Below, piece after piece: positions 1 to 6,271 of a DNA stretch of 9,062 nt; the stretch's first letter is position 1; the number at the start of each line of letters is the position of its first letter. The notes below the pieces were generated by a model. That model saw only the letters and a program-made list of their open reading frames with translations, ran no database searches and was not told the DNA's origin. Source of the stretch: an uncultured Gammaproteobacteria bacterium. GTDB taxonomy: Bacteria; Pseudomonadota; Gammaproteobacteria; Steroidobacterales; JABDMI01. The stretch covers positions 1 to 9,062 of the forward strand of contig CALHVH010000015.1 in assembly GCA_938039225.1 (NCBI GenBank). Direction: 5' to 3'. The position numbers were made by a program, and so were the translations under genes.

Positions 1-22
1 GGGAAAGACGACGAACTTTAAG

Positions 23-844
23 CTACAAAAAACTCTTATAATCCGAAATATCAGCCGTCTTTTTGACTTGCCCCCACAGAATTTTACTGACTAATTTTTG
101 TGGAATAAAATTAGATAAGAACCAAGCAATTTTTGATTGATTTCCATAAACGATTTTTTGTCTGCCTTTGCGAATGGATTGAATCACGTATCTTGCAATA
201 TCATGCGGGGGTGTGGTCAGCAGTTTTTCTGCAAATTCACCAGCAGATGCATTTTTAACGATATTTGTTTTTATACCACCAGGGTGTACGCAATGAATAG
301 AGATTGGGCTATCGTTAAATTCAGCCATTAAAGTTTCAGTAAAGCCACGTACGGCAAATTTTGCGGCACAATAATCCCCACAACTGGGTGGTGCAATTAA
401 GCCGAATACACTGGAAATATTAACCACAGCCCCTTCATTATTTTCAACTAATTGGGGTAAAAAAGCTTTAGTGCCGTAAACAACCCCCATAAAGTTAATT
501 TGCATGACACGCTCTAAAGTATCCACTGGTAAGGTATATATAGGTTCCACTCCACCTTCTATACCGGCGTTATTAATAATTACGTGAGCATTACCTAATT
601 TGTTTTGAACATTTTTAGCAAATGAAAATACCTTATCCTTGTCAGAAACATCGATAACTTCTGAATAAACATTCTCGTTTCCAATAAGTTTTGAAACGCT
701 TTCCACCGTTATCTGTAAGTCATCATTATTGATGTCACAAAGAGCCAATTTTGAACCTAGTTGAGCAAATTCATCGGCATAGGCCGCACCCATTCCCGAA
801 GCGGCACCCGTAATAACAATGACCTTGTTTTTGAAATTATTCAT
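23..844 (-). CDS. Short-chain dehydrogenase/reductase (SDR family)
   Basis: This is a classical SDR oxidoreductase of 273 aa, probably cytosolic and NAD(H)-preferring; the substrate cannot be read from the sequence. The Rossmann glycine motif TGAASGMG is at residues 12-19. Asp37 ends the second beta strand, which usually indicates NAD rather than NADP. NNAG is at 91-94, and the catalytic tetrad is N117, S145, Y158 and K162 (YCAAK). The C-terminal ~45 residues extend past the usual core and contain a hydrophobic stretch (WFLSNFIPQ), perhaps for membrane or lipid-substrate contact. The ATG overlaps the stop of the upstream NTF2-like gene by 4 nt (ATGA), so translation is probably coupled and the two proteins may act in one pathway. 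The family is certain; the specific reaction is unknown. Confidence 0.93.
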   Translation of the reverse strand: MNNFKNKVIVITGAASGMGAAYADEFAQLGSKLALCDINNDDLQITVESVSKLIGNENVYSEVIDVSDKDKVFSFAKNVQNKLGNAHVIINNAGIEGGVEPIYTLPVDTLERVMQINFMGVVYGTKAFLPQLVENNEGAVVNISSVFGLIAPPSCGDYCAAKFAVRGFTETLMAEFNDSPISIHCVHPGGIKTNIVKNASAGEFAEKLLTTPPHDIARYVIQSIRKGRQKIVYGNQSKIAWFLSNFIPQKLVSKILWGQVKKTADISDYKSFL

Positions 845-1206
845 GAGTTTTTCTGAAGTTCTCCAAAGAAACCAATCACCTTGGTTATTTTTCCCGAAGC
901 ATCTATTTCAGTTACATCAAATCCGGGCATGATGAGTTTGTTATGGTGATGTATAGCCCAATGGTAACGATAGAGATTATGGTGACTGTCTAGATCACTG
1001 GTGTGTGAATACACGGCTCCCGGTATTGTCTTTTGTACAGCGTGAACCATGGCTTCAAAAGCATCTATTCCAATAATGTCATAGTTGGGATCCACAAAAT
1101 GCACGTCTTCATCTAGAGCGACGTTCAGATGCTCACGAATTTTAGCAGAGTCTTGTTCATTCCAAGCAGCAAGCATATGTTCCAAAGATTTAGGATGTTT
1201 TGACAT
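841..1206 (-). CDS. NTF2-like / SnoaL-like domain protein
   Basis: This 121-aa protein has the pattern of the NTF2/SnoaL-like alpha+beta cone fold. An N-terminal helix carries W15 (AAWNEQDS), followed by a strand with FVDP at 37-40. A central segment is rich in His and aromatics (HHNLYRYHWAIHHH, about 75-88), and the end matches the common G-x-D...I...G-K-I pattern (GFDVTEIDASGKITKV, 95-110). Such proteins are small cytosolic enzymes or binding subunits; no specific catalytic dyad is certain here, although the His cluster could line the pocket. The start is supported by an AAGAGA ribosome-binding site 5 nt upstream of the ATG. Its stop overlaps the SDR start, so the two genes form a coupled pair. 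xthA lies 65 nt upstream on the same strand. Confidence 0.85.
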   Translation of the reverse strand: MSKHPKSLEHMLAAWNEQDSAKIREHLNVALDEDVHFVDPNYDIIGIDAFEAMVHAVQKTIPGAVYSHTSDLDSHHNLYRYHWAIHHHNKLIMPGFDVTEIDASGKITKVIGFFGELQKNS

Positions 1207-1211
1207 GTTAA

Positions 1212-1217
1212 TCTCTT
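1212..1217 (-). promoter_or_regulatory. Ribosome-binding site of the NTF2-like gene
   Basis: AAGAGA on the minus strand, 5 nt before the ATG at 1206. It supports this start for the NTF2-like/SDR pair. No convincing -35/-10 pair was found in the 65-nt gap to xthA, so read-through from xthA is possible. Confidence 0.55.
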
Positions 1218-1271
1218 AAATTAATCGATTTCGTATCAACTATGGGTAAGGTTCCCAGGGATTAATTGAAT

Positions 1272-2042
1272 CTATGTAAGATCAAACTCTGCAACTACAG
1301 GCGTATGATCTGATGGTTTTTCCAATTTACGTGGCGCTTTATCAATCCAACATTTAGAACATTTTTCTTTTAAAGACTCAGACGCTAAAATTAAGTCAAT
1401 ACGGAGACCATTGTTCTTTCTAAAGCTACCGGCGCGATAGTCCCACCAGCTGAATGAATTAGGTTCTTGTTCAAATAAGCGATAGCAATCAGTAAAGCCA
1501 GCTTCGTATAATCGAGCTAAATGTGAACGTTCAATAGCACTGCAGTGAATTTTTCCAGCCCATTCTTCAGGAGCGTGCACATCTTCATCAGCTGGAGTAA
1601 TATTAAAATCACCCATGACTATACGCTGGCTGTACTGATTTTTCTCATTCTCTAGTTGTTCATGCAGCGCTTCTAACCAATTAATTTTGTAATGAAATTT
1701 ATCGGAATCTAAGGCCTGGCCATTTGGAAAATAAAGGTTATAAATCCGTACCCCATTAATTGTGCATCCTAGAACGCGTCGTTGTGGGTCCTCTATTCCC
1801 TCTAAGTCAGTTACAACATCTTCTATAGGGTGTTTGCTTAAGACACAAACGCCGTTATAAGTTTTTTGTCCAGCAAACGCAACGTGATACCCAGCAGCTT
1901 TGATTTCTTCTTCAGGAAAATTCTCATCAATAGTCTTAGTCTCTTGAATACCTATAACATCCACGGGGTTAGCTTTTAACCAATCAAGAAGATGAGGTAA
2001 GCGAACTTTTAGAGAATTAACATTCCAAGTAGCGATTTGCAT
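1272..2042 (-). CDS. xthA: Exodeoxyribonuclease III (AP endonuclease)
   Basis: This is a DNA repair nuclease of the endonuclease/exonuclease/phosphatase fold. It cleaves at abasic sites and degrades 3' ends of duplex DNA in base excision repair. Family motifs run in order: WNVNS at 6-10 (N7), QET with metal ligand E34, NLYFPNG with Y104, GDFN with D145 and N147, RIDLIL with D216, and the terminal SDHTPV with D245 and H246. All expected catalytic residues are present, and the length of 256 aa is normal for XthA. The reading frame begins exactly where family members start (MxIATWNVNS). The ribosome-binding site is weak (GGA about 8 nt upstream), but a perfect TATAAT with an extended -10 TG lies about 28 nt upstream. 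Confidence 0.96.
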   Translation of the reverse strand: MQIATWNVNSLKVRLPHLLDWLKANPVDVIGIQETKTIDENFPEEEIKAAGYHVAFAGQKTYNGVCVLSKHPIEDVVTDLEGIEDPQRRVLGCTINGVRIYNLYFPNGQALDSDKFHYKINWLEALHEQLENEKNQYSQRIVMGDFNITPADEDVHAPEEWAGKIHCSAIERSHLARLYEAGFTDCYRLFEQEPNSFSWWDYRAGSFRKNNGLRIDLILASESLKEKCSKCWIDKAPRKLEKPSDHTPVVAEFDLT

Positions 2043-2069
2043 GGGTTTTCCAGTGAATAAATTTTAGTG

Positions 2070-2078
2070 ATTATAACA
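2070..2078 (-). promoter_or_regulatory. xthA: Candidate extended -10 promoter of xthA
   Basis: The minus strand reads TGTTATAAT, a consensus TATAAT with the TGn extension. No good -35 is seen at 17-18 nt, which an extended -10 can compensate. Transcription would start near 2063, leaving a leader of about 20 nt before the xthA ATG. The would-be -35 zone abuts the palindromic repeat at 2098-2125. Judged by eye. Confidence 0.5.
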
Positions 2079-2097
2079 AATAGTAATCGCTATACAT

Positions 2098-2125
2098 CAT
2101 TGCGAGCCAGCGGCGTGGCAATCTC
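2098..2125. repeat. REP-like short palindromic repeat
   Basis: The sequence from CATTGCGAGC to GTGGCAATCTC is an imperfect inverted repeat. ATTGC pairs with GCAAT, and after a small internal loop GCC pairs with GGC around an AGC loop. From memory it resembles the short intergenic palindromes of the form ATTGCGAGC...GCAATC scattered through many bacterial genomes, including gammaproteobacteria. Its GC content stands out from the AT-rich surroundings, and it sits between the divergent xthA and gamma carbonic anhydrase promoters. Only one copy is visible in this window, so its dispersed nature is an inference. Confidence 0.5.
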
Positions 2126-2182
2126 TTGATATTGTGGCATTCTTTTATTGATTGATGCAATTAAATAGACTGCCTTGGAACT

Positions 2183-2212
2183 TTGTGACTTGCAACTACA
2201 AGATGTTAGAAT
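2183..2212 (+). promoter_or_regulatory. Candidate promoter of the gamma carbonic anhydrase gene
   Basis: TTGTGA (2183-2188, 4 of 6 to consensus) and TAGAAT (2207-2212, 5 of 6) are separated by 18 nt. A TGn extension (TGTTAGAAT) precedes the -10. The predicted transcription start falls at about 2219, which is the A of the annotated ATG. The gene has no visible Shine-Dalgarno, so a leaderless transcript is possible. Judged by eye. Confidence 0.4.
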
Positions 2213-2218
2213 TCGATT

Positions 2219-2746
2219 ATGAATAATATTAGACCCTATAAAAGCATTATGCCAAGCCTTGGTAAAAATGTTTATATTGATCCTCAAGCCTGTGTGATTG
2301 GAAAGGTGACTATTGGTGATGATTCGTCAGTTTGGCCAATGACGGTGATCCGTGGCGATGTTGAAAGCATTAACATAGGCCATTCAAGCAATGTGCAAGA
2401 TGGTTCGGTTTTACATGTAACTCACGATGGGCCATATTCTAACGGAAGCCGAGGTTTATTTATCGGTGATGAGGTTACTATCGGACATAAAGTATTACTG
2501 CATGCTTGCACCATTGGAAATCGGTGTTTAATCGGTATGGGTTCAATTATTATGGATAATGTGGTGATCCAAGATGAGGTTTTACTTGCGGCTGGTAGCT
2601 TAGTGCCGCCCAATAAGGTATTAGAGACACGTACTTTGTATAAAGGTAATCCAGCTAAAAAAATTAGGGAGCTTAATCAAGATGAAATCGAAATGCTTGA
2701 GTACTCAGCTAAGCATTACGTACGTGTTAAAAACGATTATTTATAA
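2219..2746 (+). CDS. Gamma-class carbonic anhydrase family protein (YrdA-like)
   Basis: This 175-aa protein folds as a left-handed beta helix of hexapeptide repeats (for example IGKVTIGDDSSVWP and IGDEVTIGHKVLLHA) and is expected to be a trimer with zinc at the subunit interface. The three zinc histidines, placed by comparison with the archaeal enzyme Cam, are H66 (VLHVTH), H90 and H95 (IGHKVLLHAC). The conserved R45 and D47 (VIRGDV) and Q60 (NVQDG) are also present. Bacterial YrdA-type members often have unproven or low CO2 hydration activity, so the true substrate is uncertain. The start is chosen on protein grounds: the N-terminal IRPYKSIMPSLG matches family starts, whereas no Shine-Dalgarno precedes the ATG. 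It faces aroE tail to tail; aroE and yrdA are also close neighbours in E. coli, though arranged differently. Confidence 0.94.
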   Translation: MNNIRPYKSIMPSLGKNVYIDPQACVIGKVTIGDDSSVWPMTVIRGDVESINIGHSSNVQDGSVLHVTHDGPYSNGSRGLFIGDEVTIGHKVLLHACTIGNRCLIGMGSIIMDNVVIQDEVLLAAGSLVPPNKVLETRTLYKGNPAKKIRELNQDEIEMLEYSAKHYVRVKNDYL

Positions 2747-2747
2747 G

Positions 2748-3584
2748 TTAATCTTTTGATAATAAACTGTATCGTTGTTTGTAGAGCTCCTTGGTTTCTG
2801 GTCTTCTTTTAAACCAAATTTCAAATGCATCAGCGGCTTGCTCAATCAACATACCTAAACCATCCCAGGTCATTGCGGCACCGCTTTCTTGAGCCCAGTC
2901 ACAGAAAACGGTTGATTCCATGGAGTAGGCTAAATCAACACAGTAGGCATTTTCTGCCAAAATATCTGCATGCACTGGGGGTAGTTCTCCGTATAAACTA
3001 GCAGATGTTGCGTTGATAACTAAATCAAAGGTTTCATTAGTTGTTTCTGGATCCCAGATGGCGGCACGTTTAGTACCATAACGATCAACCAGTTGTTCAG
3101 CACGATAGCGAGAGCGGTTATAGATATATAAAAAGTCGATTCCACCTACAAATAAAGTGGGAATAATAGCTCTGGCAACTCCACCAGCTCCAATCACTAG
3201 TACTCTTTTATTTTTTAAATCAAAATGATGGTTATGTACTAAGTCTCTGACAAAACCGGTGGCGTCAGTATTATCACCACAGATTTCATCATCACCATTT
3301 AGCCAGATAGTATTTACTGTGCGTGTGGTTTTAGAAATAACACTATGTTGCTTGCAAAAATTATAAGCAAAAGCTTTATGCGGCATGGTAACGTTTAATC
3401 CGCGTCCACCACCAGCAAAAAAACTAAGTATAGTTTCTTCAACTAATTCTGTTGGTGTATCTAAAAGAGAATATTCAAAATTCATTCCAAATTGTTCTGC
3501 AAAATGGGTATGAATTTTTGGAGATAAACTGTGACTCAGGGGCGAGCCTATTAGTGCACAACGGATTGTGTATTCGTCTGTCAT
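2748..3584 (-). CDS. aroE: Shikimate dehydrogenase (NADP+)
   Basis: AroE reduces 3-dehydroshikimate to shikimate with NADPH in the cytosolic pathway to chorismate and aromatic amino acids. The 278-aa length is typical. The substrate domain shows SHSLSP (17-22), NVTMPHK with catalytic K70, N91 and DNTDATGF with catalytic D107. The cofactor domain shows the glycine loop GAGGVA (132-137) and NRS (156-158), the NADP-binding type. NATS is at 191-194, and the closing MLIEQAADAFEIW carries Q249. A small oddity is S196 where the family usually has Gly (NATSxG). hemB lies 57 nt upstream on the same strand, and I see no clear promoter between them, so they are probably co-transcribed. An AGG at about 11-13 nt before the ATG may serve as a weak ribosome-binding site. 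Its stop codon is one base from that of the convergent carbonic anhydrase gene. Confidence 0.96.
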   Translation of the reverse strand: MTDEYTIRCALIGSPLSHSLSPKIHTHFAEQFGMNFEYSLLDTPTELVEETILSFFAGGGRGLNVTMPHKAFAYNFCKQHSVISKTTRTVNTIWLNGDDEICGDNTDATGFVRDLVHNHHFDLKNKRVLVIGAGGVARAIIPTLFVGGIDFLYIYNRSRYRAEQLVDRYGTKRAAIWDPETTNETFDLVINATSASLYGELPPVHADILAENAYCVDLAYSMESTVFCDWAQESGAAMTWDGLGMLIEQAADAFEIWFKRRPETKELYKQRYSLLSKD

Positions 3585-3641
3585 TTCAAATTTAACCTAA
3601 GCTTTTGTGAATTTATAATTATTGTTTTTGTAGGGTATAGC

Positions 3642-4655
3642 TTATATTTTGTTAGTTTTTAAAAGCTTTGCAACATCTTTAGCAAAGTACGTCAATATTG
3701 CTGAGCAACCGGCACGTTTAAATCCTAATAAACTTTCAATTACGCAGGTTTGTTCATCTAACCAACCATTTTGTGCTGCTGCCTTAAGCATGGCATATTC
3801 ACCACTAACTTGATAGGCAAAAACCGGTACGGTAAATTGGCTTTTTATCTTTTGCACGATATCAAGATATGGCATTCCTGGCTTGACCATAATCATATCA
3901 GCACCTTCTGCAATATCTTGAGCGACTTCTAAAAGTGCTTCATCACTATTGGCTGGATTCATTTGGTAATTCTTTTTATCCGCTTTACCCAAGTTAGCAG
4001 CGGATCCAACAGCATCTCGAAATGGTCCATAAAAAGAAGAAGCGTATTTGGCGGTATACGCTAAAATTTTAGTATTAACATGTCCACTTGCTTCTAAGGC
4101 TTGACGTATTGCCCCCACACGTCCATCCATCATATCGGAGGGAGCCACGATATCAGCTCCAGCATTTGCATGGCAAAGTGCCTGTTTTACTAATATCTCA
4201 ACCGTGCTGTCGTTAACAATATAACCCGTTTCATCAATAAGGCCGTCTTGTCCATGCGATGTATATGGATCTAAAGCAACATCAGTGATAAGACCTAATT
4301 CGGGATAAGCTTCTTTAAGAGCACTCACTACTCGTGGTACTAAGCCATTGGGATTAAAGGCTTCATCGGCGGTTTCATTTTTTAAATCTGAATCAATGAC
4401 TGGGAATATGGCCAAGGCGGGAATACCTAAATCCACACACTCTTGGGCAACGATTAATAATCTATCCAGACTCATACGCTCAATCCCTGGCATACTCGCA
4501 ACAGGTACAGATTGATTCTGACCTTCCATGACAAAAACTGGGTATATTAGGTCTTTTACACCTAGGTGGTTTTCTTGGATTAGATCTCGAATAAACCTAG
4601 TTTCACGCAGTCGTCTAGGTCGAGCCAATGGAAATTTTGTATGATTTTTAGCCAT
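3642..4655 (-). CDS. hemB: Porphobilinogen synthase (delta-aminolevulinic acid dehydratase)
   Basis: HemB condenses two 5-aminolevulinate molecules to porphobilinogen in tetrapyrrole (heme) synthesis. The 337-aa protein carries both active-site lysines: K203 (ILAYTAKYASSFYGPFRD) and the Schiff-base K258 (MIMVKPGMPY). The metal region DVALDPYTSHGQDG (125-138) has Ala and Asp where zinc-dependent enzymes have Cys, so this is the zinc-independent, magnesium-type class seen in Pseudomonas. MDGRVGAIR (176-184) is also conserved. The start matches family N-termini with the Arg-rich PLARPRRLR segment, but no Shine-Dalgarno is visible upstream. It is probably the first gene of a hemB-aroE operon; a TACAAT at 4687-4692 on the minus strand is a possible -10 without a good -35. 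Confidence 0.97.
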   Translation of the reverse strand: MAKNHTKFPLARPRRLRETRFIRDLIQENHLGVKDLIYPVFVMEGQNQSVPVASMPGIERMSLDRLLIVAQECVDLGIPALAIFPVIDSDLKNETADEAFNPNGLVPRVVSALKEAYPELGLITDVALDPYTSHGQDGLIDETGYIVNDSTVEILVKQALCHANAGADIVAPSDMMDGRVGAIRQALEASGHVNTKILAYTAKYASSFYGPFRDAVGSAANLGKADKKNYQMNPANSDEALLEVAQDIAEGADMIMVKPGMPYLDIVQKIKSQFTVPVFAYQVSGEYAMLKAAAQNGWLDEQTCVIESLLGFKRAGCSAILTYFAKDVAKLLKTNKI

Positions 4656-4723
4656 AAAATGCTAATTATGTGATTTAAAAGGTATTATTGTAGTCTATAG
4701 GGCATTTGAGTGATAGCTAAGCC

Positions 4724-4758
4724 TAAGATTAAAGTTTTTCTTGAATTTTATAATCTTA
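4724..4758. promoter_or_regulatory. 8-bp inverted repeat in the hemB/sigma intergenic region
   Basis: TAAGATTA (4724-4731) and TAATCTTA (4751-4758) are perfect inverted arms around a 19-nt spacer. The right arm overlaps a TATAAT (4749-4754) that could be a -10 of the plus strand, although no good -35 accompanies it. It could be a regulator operator or chance in AT-rich DNA. The rest of the 193-nt divergent region shows no gene; a second 6-bp dyad lies at 4798-4813 (AGTATT, AATACT). Confidence 0.25.
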
Positions 4759-4830
4759 AGTTTTTAAGGCGAATTTTTTTAAATAGAGAATAAATTTAGT
4801 ATTTATCAATACTTAGTGTAATAAAGAGGA

Positions 4831-4840
4831 TAAGGGGGTG
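4831..4840 (+). promoter_or_regulatory. Strong Shine-Dalgarno of the sigma factor gene
   Basis: TAAGGGGGTG matches the ideal TAAGGAGGTG at 9 of 10 bases and lies 8 nt before the ATG at 4849. It is by far the best ribosome-binding site in the window and fixes this start over the in-frame Met codons at residues 15 and 21, which lack one. Confidence 0.85.
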
Positions 4841-4848
4841 GTCTTTTC

Positions 4849-5430
4849 ATGCATACAGACGATGAACAATTAAATAACACGAGTAGCGATATGGGACAGG
4901 CAGAAAATATGCCAAACTTTGATCAATTCAGTCACAGCTTTGCACCAGATTTGAATAGATTTCTTATTTGGTTATGTAAAGATCCTGATTTAGCAGCTGA
5001 TGTAGGCCAAGAAACATGGTTACGAGCTTGGAAATCATGGCATAAATTACGAGATGCTAAAGCAGCTAAACAATGGGTTTTGACTATAGCACGCCGAGAA
5101 TTTTACCGATTTTTAGACAGGCGTCGTGATTACCACATGACTTTAGAAGATGCGATTATAAGTAACCCTCAACATTTTGCTACCTCAGACGAAAGTCATA
5201 ATGATGATGTACGTGAAGCATTATGGAAGTTGGAAGATGATTATCGTGAGCCATTAGCCCTACAGGTACTAATGGGTCACTCCACCGAAGAAATTGCTGA
5301 AATCATGGGAATGAAACAAGGCGCCGTTTTAACTCGACTATTTAGAGCGCGTAAAAAATTACAAGCCGAGTTAATTAAGGACAATGAATTTATTGGTCCT
5401 CGCAGCAACAACATTACCCCAATAATGTAA
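4849..5430 (+). CDS. ECF-like sigma-70 family RNA polymerase sigma factor
   Basis: This 193-aa protein has only sigma regions 2 and 4, the group 4 (ECF) layout. Region 2 spans about 27-95 and includes DLAADVGQETWLRAWKSW, the core-binding helix, and WVLTIARREFYRFLDRRR in the -10 recognition part. Region 4 spans about 121-174, with a helix-turn-helix around 146-166 (TEEIAEIMGMKQGAVLTRL) for -35 recognition. A ~23-residue polar N-terminal tail precedes region 2. The next gene, 38 nt downstream, encodes a membrane protein with a zinc anti-sigma motif, so the two are almost certainly a sigma/anti-sigma pair. The gene after that is the EGKCG-repeat precursor, a plausible regulon member. A very strong Shine-Dalgarno precedes the start. 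The signal and target promoters are unknown. Confidence 0.92.
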   Translation: MHTDDEQLNNTSSDMGQAENMPNFDQFSHSFAPDLNRFLIWLCKDPDLAADVGQETWLRAWKSWHKLRDAKAAKQWVLTIARREFYRFLDRRRDYHMTLEDAIISNPQHFATSDESHNDDVREALWKLEDDYREPLALQVLMGHSTEEIAEIMGMKQGAVLTRLFRARKKLQAELIKDNEFIGPRSNNITPIM

Positions 5431-5468
5431 AAATTTTTTTAATTTAGAGTAAAAATAGAAGTAACGAT

Positions 5469-6209
5469 ATGATAGAAAATATAGATTGCATTGCCTTTAA
5501 ACGTGATTGTGGAGCTGATCCGCAAGGCATTGTGGCAAATACAAAATTACTAAATCACCAAATGGCCTGTGCACCCTGTGCAGATTTTTATCAAAGCATG
5601 TTGGCCTTAGACCTTAAGTTAAGTGCAGCATTTGATTTGCCAATCCATGAAGCCACTGTTGAAGATCAGCTTAGTGCGACACAAGTACATAAACAGGCTG
5701 ACAATGTAATTACCTTCAAAAAACCTAATATGCAGAAATTCAAGCCTGTATTTGCGGCTGCAGCCAGTGTTTTGGTCGCGGCATTTGGTATTTTTGCACT
5801 GCAGTATCCTGTTGGGGCTTTAGCTGATGAGGTAGTTGAGCATATTCATCACGAACCACACCTTTTAACTTTAACTCAAGCAAATACCAGTGCTGATGAG
5901 ATTAAGATGGTGCTTAAACAAGCAAACATAAAACTTGCGGATGATTCATTAGAAATCTTATCTGCAAAATTATGTCCACTTGATGGGCAACTTGCTGCTC
6001 ACATTGTTGTCAGAGGAGAGTCAGGACAGCCTGTGACTGTTATGATTATGCCGGAAAATGATACACGCGGTGGCAAAATAAAAACAAACCGTTTTAATGG
6101 AAGAATTTTACCCGCAGAGCATGGCGCCTTAGCTGTGGTTGGCGGCAAAAAGGAAAATCTTGATCATCTAGAAACTGCAGTATTAAATGCATTTCAGTGG
6201 CAAGATTAA
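5469..6209 (+). CDS. Membrane-anchored anti-sigma-like protein (DUF3379 type)
   Basis: This 246-aa protein probably binds and restrains the sigma factor encoded just upstream. The cytosolic N-terminal part contains H30-x3-C34-x2-C37 (NHQMACAPC), the HxxxCxxC signature of zinc-binding anti-sigma domains; C7 and C14 lie nearby. One transmembrane helix spans about 94-113 (VFAAAASVLVAAFGIFALQY). Beyond it is a ~130-residue domain expected in the periplasm, which begins with the His-rich HIHHEPH (125-131) and contains a lone Cys in AKLCPLDG. The overall layout matches DUF3379 proteins, which as I recall often follow sigma-70 genes in gammaproteobacteria. The ribosome-binding site is weak (AGAAG, 7 nt upstream). 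The anti-sigma role rests on the motif and on gene order; the metal-sensing idea is inference. Confidence 0.85.
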   Translation: MIENIDCIAFKRDCGADPQGIVANTKLLNHQMACAPCADFYQSMLALDLKLSAAFDLPIHEATVEDQLSATQVHKQADNVITFKKPNMQKFKPVFAAAASVLVAAFGIFALQYPVGALADEVVEHIHHEPHLLTLTQANTSADEIKMVLKQANIKLADDSLEILSAKLCPLDGQLAAHIVVRGESGQPVTVMIMPENDTRGGKIKTNRFNGRILPAEHGALAVVGGKKENLDHLETAVLNAFQWQD

Positions 6210-6214
6210 CATTC

Positions 6215-6227
6215 GCCGCTTTGCGGT
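6215..6227 (+). other. Short GC hairpin between the anti-sigma gene and hvfA
   Basis: GCCGC and GCGGT pair around a TTT loop (five pairs, one of them G-U), followed by the AT-rich tract AATTTTATTT. It is too short and its tail too mixed for a good terminator, but it could act as a partial terminator or as a 3'-end-stabilising structure that sets hvfA expression apart from the sigma genes. Confidence 0.3.
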
Positions 6228-6259
6228 AATTTTATTTACATTTTATTAATATATTCTTT

Positions 6260-6264
6260 GAGGA
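6260..6264 (+). promoter_or_regulatory. hvfA: Ribosome-binding site of hvfA
   Basis: GAGGA, 7 nt before the ATG at 6272, is a good Shine-Dalgarno. It supports this start, which also gives a proper signal peptide. Confidence 0.75.
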
Positions 6265-6271
6265 ATTAACT

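Noticed and set aside
2090..2287. A 65-aa minus-strand frame in the xthA/carbonic anhydrase intergenic region.
   Set aside because: It runs through the palindromic repeat and overlaps the carbonic anhydrase start. It shows no domain features and no ribosome-binding site.
4741..4754. TTGAAT next to TATAAT upstream of the sigma gene as a sigma-70 promoter.
   Set aside because: The two hexamers are almost adjacent, not 16-18 nt apart, and no good -35 exists at the right distance from the TATAAT.
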